Source: an uncultured Clostridia bacterium (GTDB lineage: Bacteria; Bacillota; Clostridia; Christensenellales; Aristaeellaceae). From it: a stretch of 64,000 nucleotides of DNA. The translations under genes and the position numbers were made by a program. Shown here one piece after another: positions 49,741-58,221 of the stretch. The notes below the pieces were generated by a model that saw only the letters and a list, made by a program, of their open reading frames with translations, did no database searches and was not told where the DNA came from. Where the stretch lies: the NCBI GenBank assembly GCA_946408995.1, contig CAMJUL010000010.1:1-64000 (forward strand). The letters run 5' to 3'. Numbering within the stretch: position 1 is the stretch's first letter; the number at the start of each line of letters is the position of its first letter.

Positions 49741-51079
49741 ATGAGACACCGGATCCATTTGCGGCCCACGCGTTATCCCTCCTGCTTGTTCTGATGATGA
49801 TTCCGCTCGCGACCGTTGGGGAAGGCCTCTTTCCCGATCTGGACCAGCTGTTTGGCACCGCCATGCCTTCCGTTTCGGCAGCGCTGGGCAGGAAAGCCGA
49901 CGAGGAAGTGGAAAACTGCGATGGCCTGTTTGAAATCTACCGGGATTTCAGGGATGAGGATTATTCCTCCTTTGGCACCTATCTGGACGGCCTCGGTGCG
50001 GTACGGACTTTACGGACACAGAAATCGTTGCCAGCCTGGGCGTAAAGAAGGCTGTCATACGGTTTTCATATGACTGGGAGTCCCACACCGCTGCGCTCTT
50101 TTATCCCTAAGGAACAAGGCCCGAGACGGAAAGAACGGCGGCAAGCATAACAACCAGTCTTCTGCCTCCCGTAGGAGGCATGATGCCCTCCCCCAGGTTC
50201 GTCCTCGGCCGCGGTCCAAGCCTGGAAGAACAGCTCTCCACGGGGCTTGTCCAGGCCTGGCCTGGGTCCGGGACGATGAATACGGCGCCTTCTGCACAAG
50301 TGTCCTTCCGGACGGCAACCTTACGGAGGTTTATGCCCCCTTTGATGACGATGCCTATGCCGTTTTCAGCCGGTATCTGCTCTCCTCCGGATGCGAAGTG
50401 GAGAACTATCAGGTGGAGGAAGGGAATATCATGGCCGTTCGCTTGAGAAACCTGTCGTGGAGCTTTTTCTTTACCTACGACTCCCTGCGGAACAGCAGCG
50501 CGGTGGCATATCCGGCGGGCAGCCGGATCGAAAGCGCCTGGGTGCCGCCTACCCCATCCCCCCGGGCCGACGGCAACGCCACCCCCTCAGCCTGCGCAAA
50601 GCCTTCCCAAACCTATGCCAATGCCCGGGATACCGTTTGTTTTCTGGACGGATGAAATCACTTGGGCAATGGATCATCCAAAGCTGACATACAAATTCGA
50701 CGTGGGAAGCTGGACTTGCTGGATGGATGCCGTCACTGTCACTCCCACCGTCTTTGGCGCATCGATTTATCCGGTTTTGAACCATATTTCCAAAGAACCT
50801 CTTCAGGCGGTGCCAACCGCCTACGCCTTTTATCAGGCAGGCAGTTCATTGAAATCGGACAGTAGCGGCGCCTATGAGCCCGTCAGCTGGAGGCTGCGGT
50901 CCCCCGGAAACCGATCAAACACGGCCGCCACTGTCAGGGAAGACGGCTCTCTTGATACCTGCGAGGTCGACCTGTATTCGATTTATGTCCGTCCGGCGAT
51001 GTGGGTGGATCTGGGCTCGGAATGTTTCCTTCCCCATAAAGGACCTTTACCAGGGTCAGCCCCTGGGCCGGTGCGGTGA
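49741..51079 (+). pseudogene. Broken secreted protein gene with C-terminal DUF6273 domain
   Basis: A start M-R-H-R-I-H-L-R-P-T at 49741 must shift frame to reach the signal-peptide core L-S-L-L-L-V-L-M-M-I-P-L-A-T. Further pieces in other frames follow: D-T-E-I-V-A-S-L-G-V-K-K-A-V-I-R-F (about 50014-50064), then a stop near 50109; V-Y-A-P-F-D-D-D-A-Y-A-V-F-S-R-Y (about 50330-50376); and finally the DUF6273 end W-R-L-R-S-P-G, V-R-P-A-M-W-V-D-L. Four or more lesions. The 3' end overlaps truA tail to tail by 146 bases. Probably an old secreted protein, no longer made. Confidence 0.75.
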
Positions 51080-51767
51080 TCCCTGCGCGGGCCCTTGTCC
51101 GGGAAGCGAGGATTTCCGGGATTTGCCGGACCTCCCTTTTCCCAAGGCCGCATTCCACCAGGGTGCCGGTCAGGATGCGGACCATATTATACAGAAATCC
51201 ATCCCCTTCGTATTCTATGCAAAGCGTTCCTTCTTCCCGCAAAAAGTCCAGGCGTCTCAGGGTGCGTTCCGTTGAGTGTTTTCCGGGCTTCGCGGTGCAG
51301 AACGCCGCGAAATCATGCTTTCCGAGCAGCATCTCCCCTGCCGCCCGCATCTTCTCCTCATCCGGCAGCAGGCCAAGGTGCCACTGGTATTTTCGTCTGA
51401 ACACGTCAGGTACGGCACAAGTGCGGATCTCGTACCGGTAAATCTTGCCTTGCGCATTCAGACGCGCGTGAAACCGGTCCGGTACGGGCTCTATCCGGGT
51501 AACTGCGATGTCCTCCGGAAGGTACTGATTTGCGTAAGCGACGATCTCCTGGCAGGTCCTGTCGATCCTCAGGTCCAATGTGGCTGTTTGATCCAAGGCA
51601 TGGACGCCAGCGTCCGTTCTTCCAGCCCCGTCTATTTGGACCATTCTCCCGTCCAGGACGGAAAACACTTTTTCCAGTTTGGCAGAAATGGTATTGTCTG
51701 TATTCCCCTGGCGCTGCCAGCCGGCGTACCGCGTTCCGTCATAGGAAAGATGAAGCATATAATGCAT
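50934..51767 (-). CDS. truA: tRNA pseudouridine(38-40) synthase TruA with extended C terminus
   Basis: 277 residues from ATG 51767 (GGAGG six bases upstream). The catalytic Asp lies in G-A-G-R-T-D-A-G-V-H-A-L, with the G-D-G-F-L-Y-N-M-V-R and final P-A-Q-G-L-T-L-V-K-V-L-Y motifs. Family proteins end about here (245 residues), but this frame runs 32 more residues of P/S/R-rich sequence that is simply the antisense of the DUF6273 pseudogene. A deletion that removed the original stop is the likely cause. The enzyme core looks intact. Confidence 0.9.
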   Translation of the reverse strand: MHYMLHLSYDGTRYAGWQRQGNTDNTISAKLEKVFSVLDGRMVQIDGAGRTDAGVHALDQTATLDLRIDRTCQEIVAYANQYLPEDIAVTRIEPVPDRFHARLNAQGKIYRYEIRTCAVPDVFRRKYQWHLGLLPDEEKMRAAGEMLLGKHDFAAFCTAKPGKHSTERTLRRLDFLREEGTLCIEYEGDGFLYNMVRILTGTLVECGLGKREVRQIPEILASRTRARAGITAPAQGLTLVKVLYGEGNIPSPDPPTSPDGHKSNTGRPRRYQESRLP

Positions 51768-51838
51768 AGAGGTCCTCCGTTCTTTGGGTGAAATGACTGA
51801 CATATGTTAACAAACTGAGAATAAACGCTTTTGTCGGC

Positions 51839-51867
51839 TTGACGGTCCACCGGCATTCCTTTATAAT
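51839..51867 (+). promoter_or_regulatory. Promoter of the AbrB-type gene
   Basis: TTGACG (51839-51844), 17-base spacer, TATAAT (51862-51867). Confidence 0.82.
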
Positions 51868-51911
51868 CAAGGATACAAGGGGGGATGAACAACTTTAAGG
51901 AGGAAATCTGC

Positions 51912-52157
51912 ATGAAAACTACAGGCGTAATCCGAAAGCTCGATGAGCTTGGACGTATTGTCATCCCGATCGAACAACGCCGGGCGCTGGATATCAATCT
52001 GCATGACCCCGTGGAAATCAGTATGGAGGAGGATCGGATCGTCCTGAGAAAATACCGTACAGGATGCATCTTTTGCGGAAATACGCAGAACGTTTCAGAT
52101 TTTAAAGAGAAGCTGATTTGTAAAAGATGTCTGAACGAATTGAAAAAGGACAAATAA
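51912..52157 (+). CDS. abrB: AbrB-family transition-state regulator
   Basis: 81 residues. The swapped-hairpin DNA-binding domain is nearly canonical: M-K-T-T-G-V-I-R-K-L-D-E-L-G-R-I-V-I-P, then L-H-D-P-V-E-I-S. The C-terminal part carries C-I-F-C-G and L-I-C-K-R-C-L, a four-Cys set seen in clostridial AbrB proteins. Starts at 51912 with AAGGAGG upstream; an earlier ATG at 51885 lies within the ribosome-site region. Monocistronic with its own promoter and terminator. Confidence 0.9.
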   Translation: MKTTGVIRKLDELGRIVIPIEQRRALDINLHDPVEISMEEDRIVLRKYRTGCIFCGNTQNVSDFKEKLICKRCLNELKKDK

Positions 52158-52180
52158 AAGCTGTGAGGGTTCTGCCTTGA

Positions 52181-52204
52181 AAGAGCCGTTCCCGGCTCTT
52201 TTTT
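52181..52204 (+). terminator. Rho-independent terminator after abrB
   Basis: AAGAGCCG, TTCC, CGGCTCTT, TTTT. Confidence 0.92.
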
Positions 52205-52249
52205 CATGTGGGCTTACAGAATAAAGCAGAGGGGAAGGAAAAGCATAAG

Positions 52250-52651
52250 ATGGTTCGAACTGGAAAAGTGGTGTCTTCCGACAAGGGAATGCTTAAGGTC
52301 TGTTTTGAGCGGCCGGAGATGTGCGCGAAATGCGGCCAATGCGGGGAGATCAAGGAAACCCTGATCTCCATCCCAGGTACCGCATCTCCGGGGGATTGGG
52401 TGGATGTGGATCTTCCAGAAGGCCAGCTGTTAAAGTTTTCGGCCTTTGTTTACGTCATTCCATTGCTGTTCCTGCTGGCCGGACTGTATCTTGGGAAGCT
52501 GCTCTTTGGCACGGAGCAGGGACAGTTCCTGTGCGCCCTGGTGCTGACGGCGCTTTCTCTTGGAGCCGTGATCCTCTACGACCGTGCCCAGAAAAAAAAG
52601 GGGAATGGGCTTCCCAAGATCGTCTCTGTCCGCCCCGGCAAGACGGCGTAA
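52250..52651 (+). CDS. RseC/MucC-family (SoxR-reducing system) membrane protein
   Basis: 133 residues. N-terminal domain with V-R-T-G-K-V-V and the Cys set C-A-K-C-G-Q-C-G, then two membrane helices (about 60-105). RseC proteins go with Rnf-type complexes in many bacteria and help electron flow to SoxR in E. coli. Here the gene stands alone about 47 kb from the rnf operon. ATG 52250 has GGGGAAGGA upstream. Confidence 0.82.
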   Translation: MVRTGKVVSSDKGMLKVCFERPEMCAKCGQCGEIKETLISIPGTASPGDWVDVDLPEGQLLKFSAFVYVIPLLFLLAGLYLGKLLFGTEQGQFLCALVLTALSLGAVILYDRAQKKKGNGLPKIVSVRPGKTA

Positions 52652-52680
52652 TGCCCTTTCCGCTTCCTGCTTTACGTTCA

Positions 52681-52702
52681 AAAAGCCCGAAAGGGCTTTT
52701 TT
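52681..52702. terminator. Bidirectional terminator
   Basis: AAAAAGCCC, GAAA-type loop, GGGCTTTTT; ends the rseC-like gene and, on the minus strand, touches the stop of capF. Confidence 0.9.
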
Positions 52703-53901
52703 TATACCGGTTCAAAAAAGGTGTCCGGATGGGCGGGATCAAAGGGTTCGTTGGCCCAAATCAGCGTAACAAGGTCCTCCGATTCGGAGAGGTTTACGAT
52801 TTCATGCGTAAATCCGGGAAGCATATGGACCGCCTGAAGTCTTTTGCCGTCCACCTCGAATGACCATATTTCCTTGGAGCCCAGTCTCCTTTCCCGAATC
52901 AGGCCGTGTCCGCTGACAACAATGAACATTTCCCATTTGGAATTGTGCCAGTGCTGTCCTTTGACCTGTCCGGGCCCGGTCACATTGAGTGAAAACTGCC
53001 CGTGATCGGCTGTTTTCATCAGTTCTGTAAAGGAACCCCTGGAATCCGTCCTGGAAGCCAGATCAAAAGCCACTTTTTCCTTGGGAAGATAGGATAGATA
53101 CATGGAGTAAAGCTTTTTCTCAAAGCTGCCTTCCGGGAGAGCGGGCATCCGGAGGGTGTCCGGCTGCGCACGGAAACAGCGAAGGCATTCCACGATATAC
53201 CCGAGAGAAGCCTTATGGGACACCGGAACGTAACAATAGGGCCCGTCAGCCTCAGGCACAGGCTCTGTCCCGCTGAAGTCACAGCGGTGCTCCCTGCCTT
53301 CAAGGGCATCGAGCATCTCTTCGATCAGATCGTCGATAAAAACCAGGGTGATCTCAAGATCCGGATCGTTTACGGTTACAGGCTGATCTCTTGCGATCTG
53401 GTAGCAAAACGTCCCCACGGCGCTGTTGTAGCCGGGGCGGATCCCCTTGCCCGCGAGGTTCGGGAACCGGTATGCCAGCACCCTGGCCCCCGTCTCCCTG
53501 GAATAAGCGTTCAGCAGTTCTTCCCCATCTCTTTTGGATACCCCATATTCCGTTACGCCAAAACGGCCGCTCAAAGAAGCCTGCACCGAGGAAGCATACA
53601 TCACAGGCGCAGGATTGCCATGCTTCCTGAGTCTGTCAAGGACCCTGCGCAGGGCCTCCACATTGCCCGCGTGGAATTCGGCGGGATCGGCCGTACGGTT
53701 TACCCCCGCAAAATGAAAGACAAAATCACAGTCGCTGCAGGCCTGATCAAGCCTCTCAAACTCCGTATCCCGGTCAATACAAACGATTTCCCGGATGTGG
53801 AGCTGTGGGCGGGTCCGGTTTTTTCCGTCCCGAAGGGCCATGAGGTTCTCCACAAGGTTTTTTCCGGCGAAGCCATCGGCGCCCGTCACAAGTATTTTCA
53901 T
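52702..53901 (-). CDS. capF: CapF/FnlB-like reductase with C-terminal cupin domain
   Basis: 399 residues. N-terminal extended SDR: V-T-G-A-D-G-F-A-G-K-N-L and catalytic Y-G-V-S-K. C-terminal cupin (about 285-395) with metal-type residues in G-Q-H-W-H-N-S-K-W-E-M-F-I-V-V. This two-domain build is typical of CapF, which reduces the 4-keto sugar from CapE on the way to UDP-L-FucNAc, a capsule or O-antigen sugar. capE is not in the window. Confidence 0.88.
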   Translation of the reverse strand: MKILVTGADGFAGKNLVENLMALRDGKNRTRPQLHIREIVCIDRDTEFERLDQACSDCDFVFHFAGVNRTADPAEFHAGNVEALRRVLDRLRKHGNPAPVMYASSVQASLSGRFGVTEYGVSKRDGEELLNAYSRETGARVLAYRFPNLAGKGIRPGYNSAVGTFCYQIARDQPVTVNDPDLEITLVFIDDLIEEMLDALEGREHRCDFSGTEPVPEADGPYCYVPVSHKASLGYIVECLRCFRAQPDTLRMPALPEGSFEKKLYSMYLSYLPKEKVAFDLASRTDSRGSFTELMKTADHGQFSLNVTGPGQVKGQHWHNSKWEMFIVVSGHGLIRERRLGSKEIWSFEVDGKRLQAVHMLPGFTHEIVNLSESEDLVTLIWANEPFDPAHPDTFFEPV

Positions 53902-53930
53902 GCGCTTTCTCCTTGAAAAGGCAGATCCAT

Positions 53931-55106
53931 TCAGTCTTCATTTTTGCGCCAGACCATTTTATTGACGATTCCTACATAGCTTTGAAGAATTTTGACCACC
54001 TTCCCGGAAACGTTTTCTTCCAGATAATCCGGGACAGGCGTTCCGTTTTCTCCGCCTCGAACCATTTCCACAGCCAGGTCCACCGCGCCAAGCAATCCGG
54101 CGGTATCGATGCCGCTGATCAGGAAGCACCCCTTCTCCATGGCCTCCGGCCGCTCGGTGGACGTGCGAATGCTGACCGCAGGGAAAGGATGCCCCACGGA
54201 AGTAAAAAAACTGCTTTCTTCGGGCAGCGTTCCGCTGTCGCTGACCACAGCGAAGGCGTTCATCTGAAGGCAATTATAGTCGCAGAATCCCAAAGGCTCA
54301 TGCATGACCACCCCGGGAGCCAGCCTGAAACCGCTCTCCGCCAGCCGCTTTCTGCTTCTGGGATGGCAGGAATACAGCACCGGAAGCCCGTATTTCTCCG
54401 TCATGCGGTTGACGGCCGTAAAGAGAGACTCAAAATTGCGCTTGTTGTCCAGGTTTTCTTCCCTGTGGGCGGAAAGCAGGATATAACGTTTTTTTTCGAG
54501 CCCCAGCCGTTCAAGGACCGTGCTGCTCTCAATGCGATTCATGTGCCTGTGCAGCACCTCCGCCATGGGAGAACCGGTCACAAAGGTGCGCTCCATCGGC
54601 AGCCCGCATTCCATCAGGTACCTGCGGGCATGCTCGGAGTACGCCATGTTGACGTCTGAAACGATGTCCACGATGCGCCGGTTGGTTTCCTCGGGCAGGC
54701 ATTCATCCTTGCAGCGGTTTCCCGCCTCCATATGAAAGACCGGGATATGCAGCCGTTTGGCCGCGATCACAGAAAGGCAGCTGTTGGTGTCCCCCAGAAC
54801 CAGCACCGCTTCCGGCATTTTTTCAAGGAAAAAGGCATAGGATTTGGAGAGAATGCCGCCCAGCGTCTCCCCAAGATCCTTTCCGACCGCTTTAAGATAA
54901 ATATCCGGAGGATCCAGCTCGAGGTCTTCAAAGAAAATGCCGTTCAGCGTATAATCCCAGTTCTGGGAGGTGTGGATCAGCAGCGTATCAAAATACTGGC
55001 GGCATTTCCGGATGACCTCCGAAAGACGGATGATCTCCGGACGTGTGCCCACGACAATGGCAACCTTTATGCGCCCATCGTTTTTCCATTGGACCTGCTC
55101 ATACAT
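53931..55106 (-). CDS. capG: UDP-N-acetylglucosamine 2-epimerase-like enzyme (CapG/FnlC type)
   Basis: 391 residues from ATG 55106 (GGAGG upstream). I-V-V-G-T-R-P-E-I-I-R-L, H-T-S-Q-N-W-D-Y, G-D-T-N-S-C-L-S, H-M-E-A-G-N-R, S-A-H-R-E-E-N and D-S-G-T-L-P-E-E-S are WecB-fold motifs. The partner CapF gene 29 bases downstream suggests the last step to UDP-L-FucNAc rather than UDP-ManNAc formation; I cannot separate these by sequence alone. Confidence 0.88.
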   Translation of the reverse strand: MYEQVQWKNDGRIKVAIVVGTRPEIIRLSEVIRKCRQYFDTLLIHTSQNWDYTLNGIFFEDLELDPPDIYLKAVGKDLGETLGGILSKSYAFFLEKMPEAVLVLGDTNSCLSVIAAKRLHIPVFHMEAGNRCKDECLPEETNRRIVDIVSDVNMAYSEHARRYLMECGLPMERTFVTGSPMAEVLHRHMNRIESSTVLERLGLEKKRYILLSAHREENLDNKRNFESLFTAVNRMTEKYGLPVLYSCHPRSRKRLAESGFRLAPGVVMHEPLGFCDYNCLQMNAFAVVSDSGTLPEESSFFTSVGHPFPAVSIRTSTERPEAMEKGCFLISGIDTAGLLGAVDLAVEMVRGGENGTPVPDYLEENVSGKVVKILQSYVGIVNKMVWRKNED

Positions 55107-55134
55107 GAGGAATACCTCCGATTTCATGGAAAGA

Positions 55135-55152
55135 GGCTGCCCTCAGGCAGCC
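55135..55152 (-). terminator. Hairpin between the secreted-protein operon and capG
   Basis: GGCTGCC, CTCA, GGCAGCC, on the minus strand followed by TCTTTCC. The U tract is weak, so read-through into capG-capF is possible. Confidence 0.6.
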
Positions 55153-55172
55153 CCTGTTGATGTTTGGCGGGA

Positions 55173-56720
55173 TCACTGGATGGAGACCGGCAATGCCGTA
55201 AGCCAATTGGCGGCGAACCAGTAGAGGAGGGAATCCTGCCACTGAGCGAAAACCGCCTGCCGCTGTTCGCTGGAAAGCGTATCCAGCCGCACAGGAACAT
55301 TGCCCAGATCCGAGATCAGGGTCGGCGTCCATTTGGAGGCCGTGCGGAAATTGGCTTCCAGGCCCAGGAAGGCCTCCGTATCCTGATCCGTAACGGTCAG
55401 GTCAAACTGGATGTTTGTAGCCGCCCGCCTGGAGGATTTTGAGGTCATGATGCACGCCGCGTTCAGGGAGAGGGTATGAATGCCGGACGTATCCCCGGAC
55501 ATGGGACGAAGGGTCAGTGTCAGGTCCCGTTCCCTGCGGCACAGATCTTCCGTCGCCGTATAGGTCTCCTCACCGTCAATATACCCAAAGACGAATTCGC
55601 ATTCCAGATGGCCGGTGCTGTCATTGTCATCACCCACCTCAAACGCTTTGTCCGGAAGAGGATAGGCCACGGAAAGAGAACCGGAGTAGGCGTTTTCGCT
55701 TCCCACAGGGATCATGCTGATCCGGAACGGAAACAGCTTTTCCTCCTCCGCGTCAGGCAAACGGTAGGATCCGCTCAATTCAAATTCGGAGCCCTCTTCC
55801 TCGGCTGAAAAGCCAATGGTCAGATAGGAAAGCGCATACTGTTCCGTAAAAGGGAGGGTGATCCGGTCCGTCAGGTTTTTCCCGGCCCGATCATAGGACC
55901 TGTCCACAACGACACTGCCTTCCAGATCGATCTGATCCAGCATGGCAAAGAAGGTGTTCAGCATGGAGGGATGAAGATAGGCCGCCATCTCTTCCTCCGT
56001 AAAGACTTCGGAGAACAGGGCCAGCATTTCCTCATCCTCGGACAGATCCACCATCAGCATTTTCATTTCCGTCTTGAGATCCTGTCCGGAGATCTCGCTG
56101 TGCATTAGGATCCGGTCTTCTTCCCCATCGGCAGTCATGGAGATCTCCTGATAATTCTGGAACCAGATGCCCAGCTTCGTCAGGTAGCTTTCGGAGCTTT
56201 CCTTCATCCTGGCCTGCCAATCACTGTCCGCCGTGAAGATCTCATACAGCATATGCCAGATATCCGGCCATTGCCCCTGCACGGGTGTCCATACGAAGCC
56301 TGCCAGGTCTGCATCCTTGTTCAGGGCGTACCACTGATCCGCCTGTAAAAGCGCGCTGGAAAACACCGTCTGCGTCCCGTCGTTCAGGATCGTCAAGTCG
56401 CCGCAGGTGGCGTTGTTGTTTTTCAGCGTGATGATGGTTTCCCGGTCTTCTTGCGTGGCAGAACGCACGGTGGACGTTACATCGACGGAAAGCCTGGGCA
56501 GCAGGGTCTGCACCGTCGTCCACGTGGCATCGTCGAATCCAAAGAAGCTTTGTCCACCTGCGGAAAACTCCACGGTCCCTTTCATGCCGGAGGAGATCCA
56601 TTGCTGCTCCAGCTTTTCCTCGAGGGTGTAGTCCATAACAGTCGCGGCAAAAGCGCTGCCCGAGGCTAAAAGCACGGCGGCAGTGGTGACGGCAGCGGCC
56701 TTCTTGAACATGTTCTTCAT
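55173..56720 (-). CDS. Large secreted protein of unknown function
   Basis: 515 residues. Signal peptide (about 1-25, A-S-G-S-A-F-A). The mature part is acidic, beta-rich by pattern, with no recognised catalytic motif. V-D-V-T-S-T-V-R-S and L-Y-W-F-A-A-N-W-L near the end are notable. It starts two bases after the stop of the gene upstream. The pair are similar in size and general composition, and may have a joint role outside the cell. Confidence 0.7.
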   Translation of the reverse strand: MKNMFKKAAAVTTAAVLLASGSAFAATVMDYTLEEKLEQQWISSGMKGTVEFSAGGQSFFGFDDATWTTVQTLLPRLSVDVTSTVRSATQEDRETIITLKNNNATCGDLTILNDGTQTVFSSALLQADQWYALNKDADLAGFVWTPVQGQWPDIWHMLYEIFTADSDWQARMKESSESYLTKLGIWFQNYQEISMTADGEEDRILMHSEISGQDLKTEMKMLMVDLSEDEEMLALFSEVFTEEEMAAYLHPSMLNTFFAMLDQIDLEGSVVVDRSYDRAGKNLTDRITLPFTEQYALSYLTIGFSAEEEGSEFELSGSYRLPDAEEEKLFPFRISMIPVGSENAYSGSLSVAYPLPDKAFEVGDDNDSTGHLECEFVFGYIDGEETYTATEDLCRRERDLTLTLRPMSGDTSGIHTLSLNAACIMTSKSSRRAATNIQFDLTVTDQDTEAFLGLEANFRTASKWTPTLISDLGNVPVRLDTLSSEQRQAVFAQWQDSLLYWFAANWLTALPVSIQ

Positions 56721-56721
56721 T

Positions 56722-58197
56722 TCAGTTCACGCTCCATTCCGAATCGGTACCTTCTACAGTATACTCCGTTTTTGTATTGGTTTCAACAACTCCCCCGTCC
56801 AACCAGAGAGCATTTGCAAAACCGTGGACAATGGCGGCCCATTCCGGATACGCCAAGGAGGAAAAACGCTTCAGCAGGGCGTATGCAAGGCCCGTTGCCT
56901 CGGCGGAAAGGGTCCGCTCCATTTGCTTTGGGGAAGCCCCCCGCAGATCCTCAAGCGTCTGACATTCCGGCATGCTCCCCATCTGACCCATGCCAAGCTG
57001 GAGATAGACCGTGACCGAATAATCGCTGTCCTCCGCTGTACTTCCCGAAAGGGACAGGATCCCATCCCCGTAACCGGGCTTTAAAACAAGGTCCGCGGAC
57101 AGGGAAGCGTTTTTTTCAACGCCATAGACCTTTCCGTCCAGGGTTGCTTCGCCTGTCAGGTGTTCCTGCGTATCCAGGTCATTTTGAAACTGTCCCTTCA
57201 GCTTCAGGCTGACGCTCCCGGAGGGATCCTTCCTTGACACGCTTCCGTCGGCGGTCAAAAGCCGTTCGGCACGGGTGATTTTCAGGATCCAGCGGTCCGA
57301 ATAGCGTCCGGAGGAAGCCGGAAGGTTCAGGTCGAGGAGTACGCCTTTCCCCTCCGTATACGCCGCGGTAAGGTCCACTTTTCGCGTGCTGCCGTCCCCG
57401 GGCCTGACCCTGCCGGAAATCCTGACCCCCATGTCCAGCCCCTGACGGTCAAAAAGGCGAAGCAGGGTCATTCCGGAGGAAAACTCGCAGCCGGCAAGCA
57501 ATCCGTCCGCTTCCCTGCAAAGCGCTTCGGGTACGTTAAGCAGGTTCCTGAGCCCGTTTTGAAGAAGAAGCCTCAGATCGTGCCAGAGCAGGTTGATTTG
57601 ATCCCGCTCCAGGACATACCTGGATTGGTAGGGGCTGTTTTCGGCGGGTGACAGCCGGACGGTCCCGGTCTCAAAGGTGACGGCGGCTCCGTTATACTCC
57701 AGATGCTCATAGAGCATCGGCAGGATCTGGCGGAAAAGGATCTCCGCCCGGCGGCTGTCCGGAAGAAAGAATGTGTCCAGGCCCGCGGCCGCCCGCAATG
57801 CGTTGAGGCCTGGATCCGTCAGATAGCCGCGTTCCCGGTCAAACACGGCAAGGGTCTGGCCCTGCTCCTCCCGGATCCAGCAGTCCAGGAAAGATTCCCC
57901 GTCAAAATCCCCTTTGACATGTTCCTCTGTGACCGTCTCATCCCGGATCCGGCTTTCCAGCAGAAGGCTGGACCCTTCCAGCCAGGCGTTCAGATGCTCA
58001 AGCGCGTCCGGGGAGATCAGGGGAAGCGCGCCGCACTGGGCGGAAAGGGCGATGTGGATCGGTTCCCGTCTGAGAAGGTACGCCTCCGTCATCTCCTCCC
58101 ACGCAGGGGAAAAAGGATCCCCGGAAGCGGTGACAGGCGAAAAGCAGCCTGTGAAAAGCACCAGAAGCAGGGCAATCGTTCGTCGGATTGCTGTCAC
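56722..58197 (-). CDS. Probable lipoprotein of unknown function
   Basis: 491 residues from GTG 58197 (GGAGGAGG upstream). The signal sequence ends L-V-L-F-T-G-C, a fair lipobox. The mature domain has repeated K-V-D-L-T, L-D-L-N-L-P and S-V-S-L-K-L-K-G strands suggesting a beta-sheet-rich sensor or binding fold. No named family is recognised. It shares an operon with DUF1846 upstream (25 bases) and the secreted protein downstream. Confidence 0.7.
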   Translation of the reverse strand: MTAIRRTIALLLVLFTGCFSPVTASGDPFSPAWEEMTEAYLLRREPIHIALSAQCGALPLISPDALEHLNAWLEGSSLLLESRIRDETVTEEHVKGDFDGESFLDCWIREEQGQTLAVFDRERGYLTDPGLNALRAAAGLDTFFLPDSRRAEILFRQILPMLYEHLEYNGAAVTFETGTVRLSPAENSPYQSRYVLERDQINLLWHDLRLLLQNGLRNLLNVPEALCREADGLLAGCEFSSGMTLLRLFDRQGLDMGVRISGRVRPGDGSTRKVDLTAAYTEGKGVLLDLNLPASSGRYSDRWILKITRAERLLTADGSVSRKDPSGSVSLKLKGQFQNDLDTQEHLTGEATLDGKVYGVEKNASLSADLVLKPGYGDGILSLSGSTAEDSDYSVTVYLQLGMGQMGSMPECQTLEDLRGASPKQMERTLSAEATGLAYALLKRFSSLAYPEWAAIVHGFANALWLDGGVVETNTKTEYTVEGTDSEWSVN

Positions 58198-58221
58198 CGT
58201 AGCCTCCTCCGAAAAGAACGG

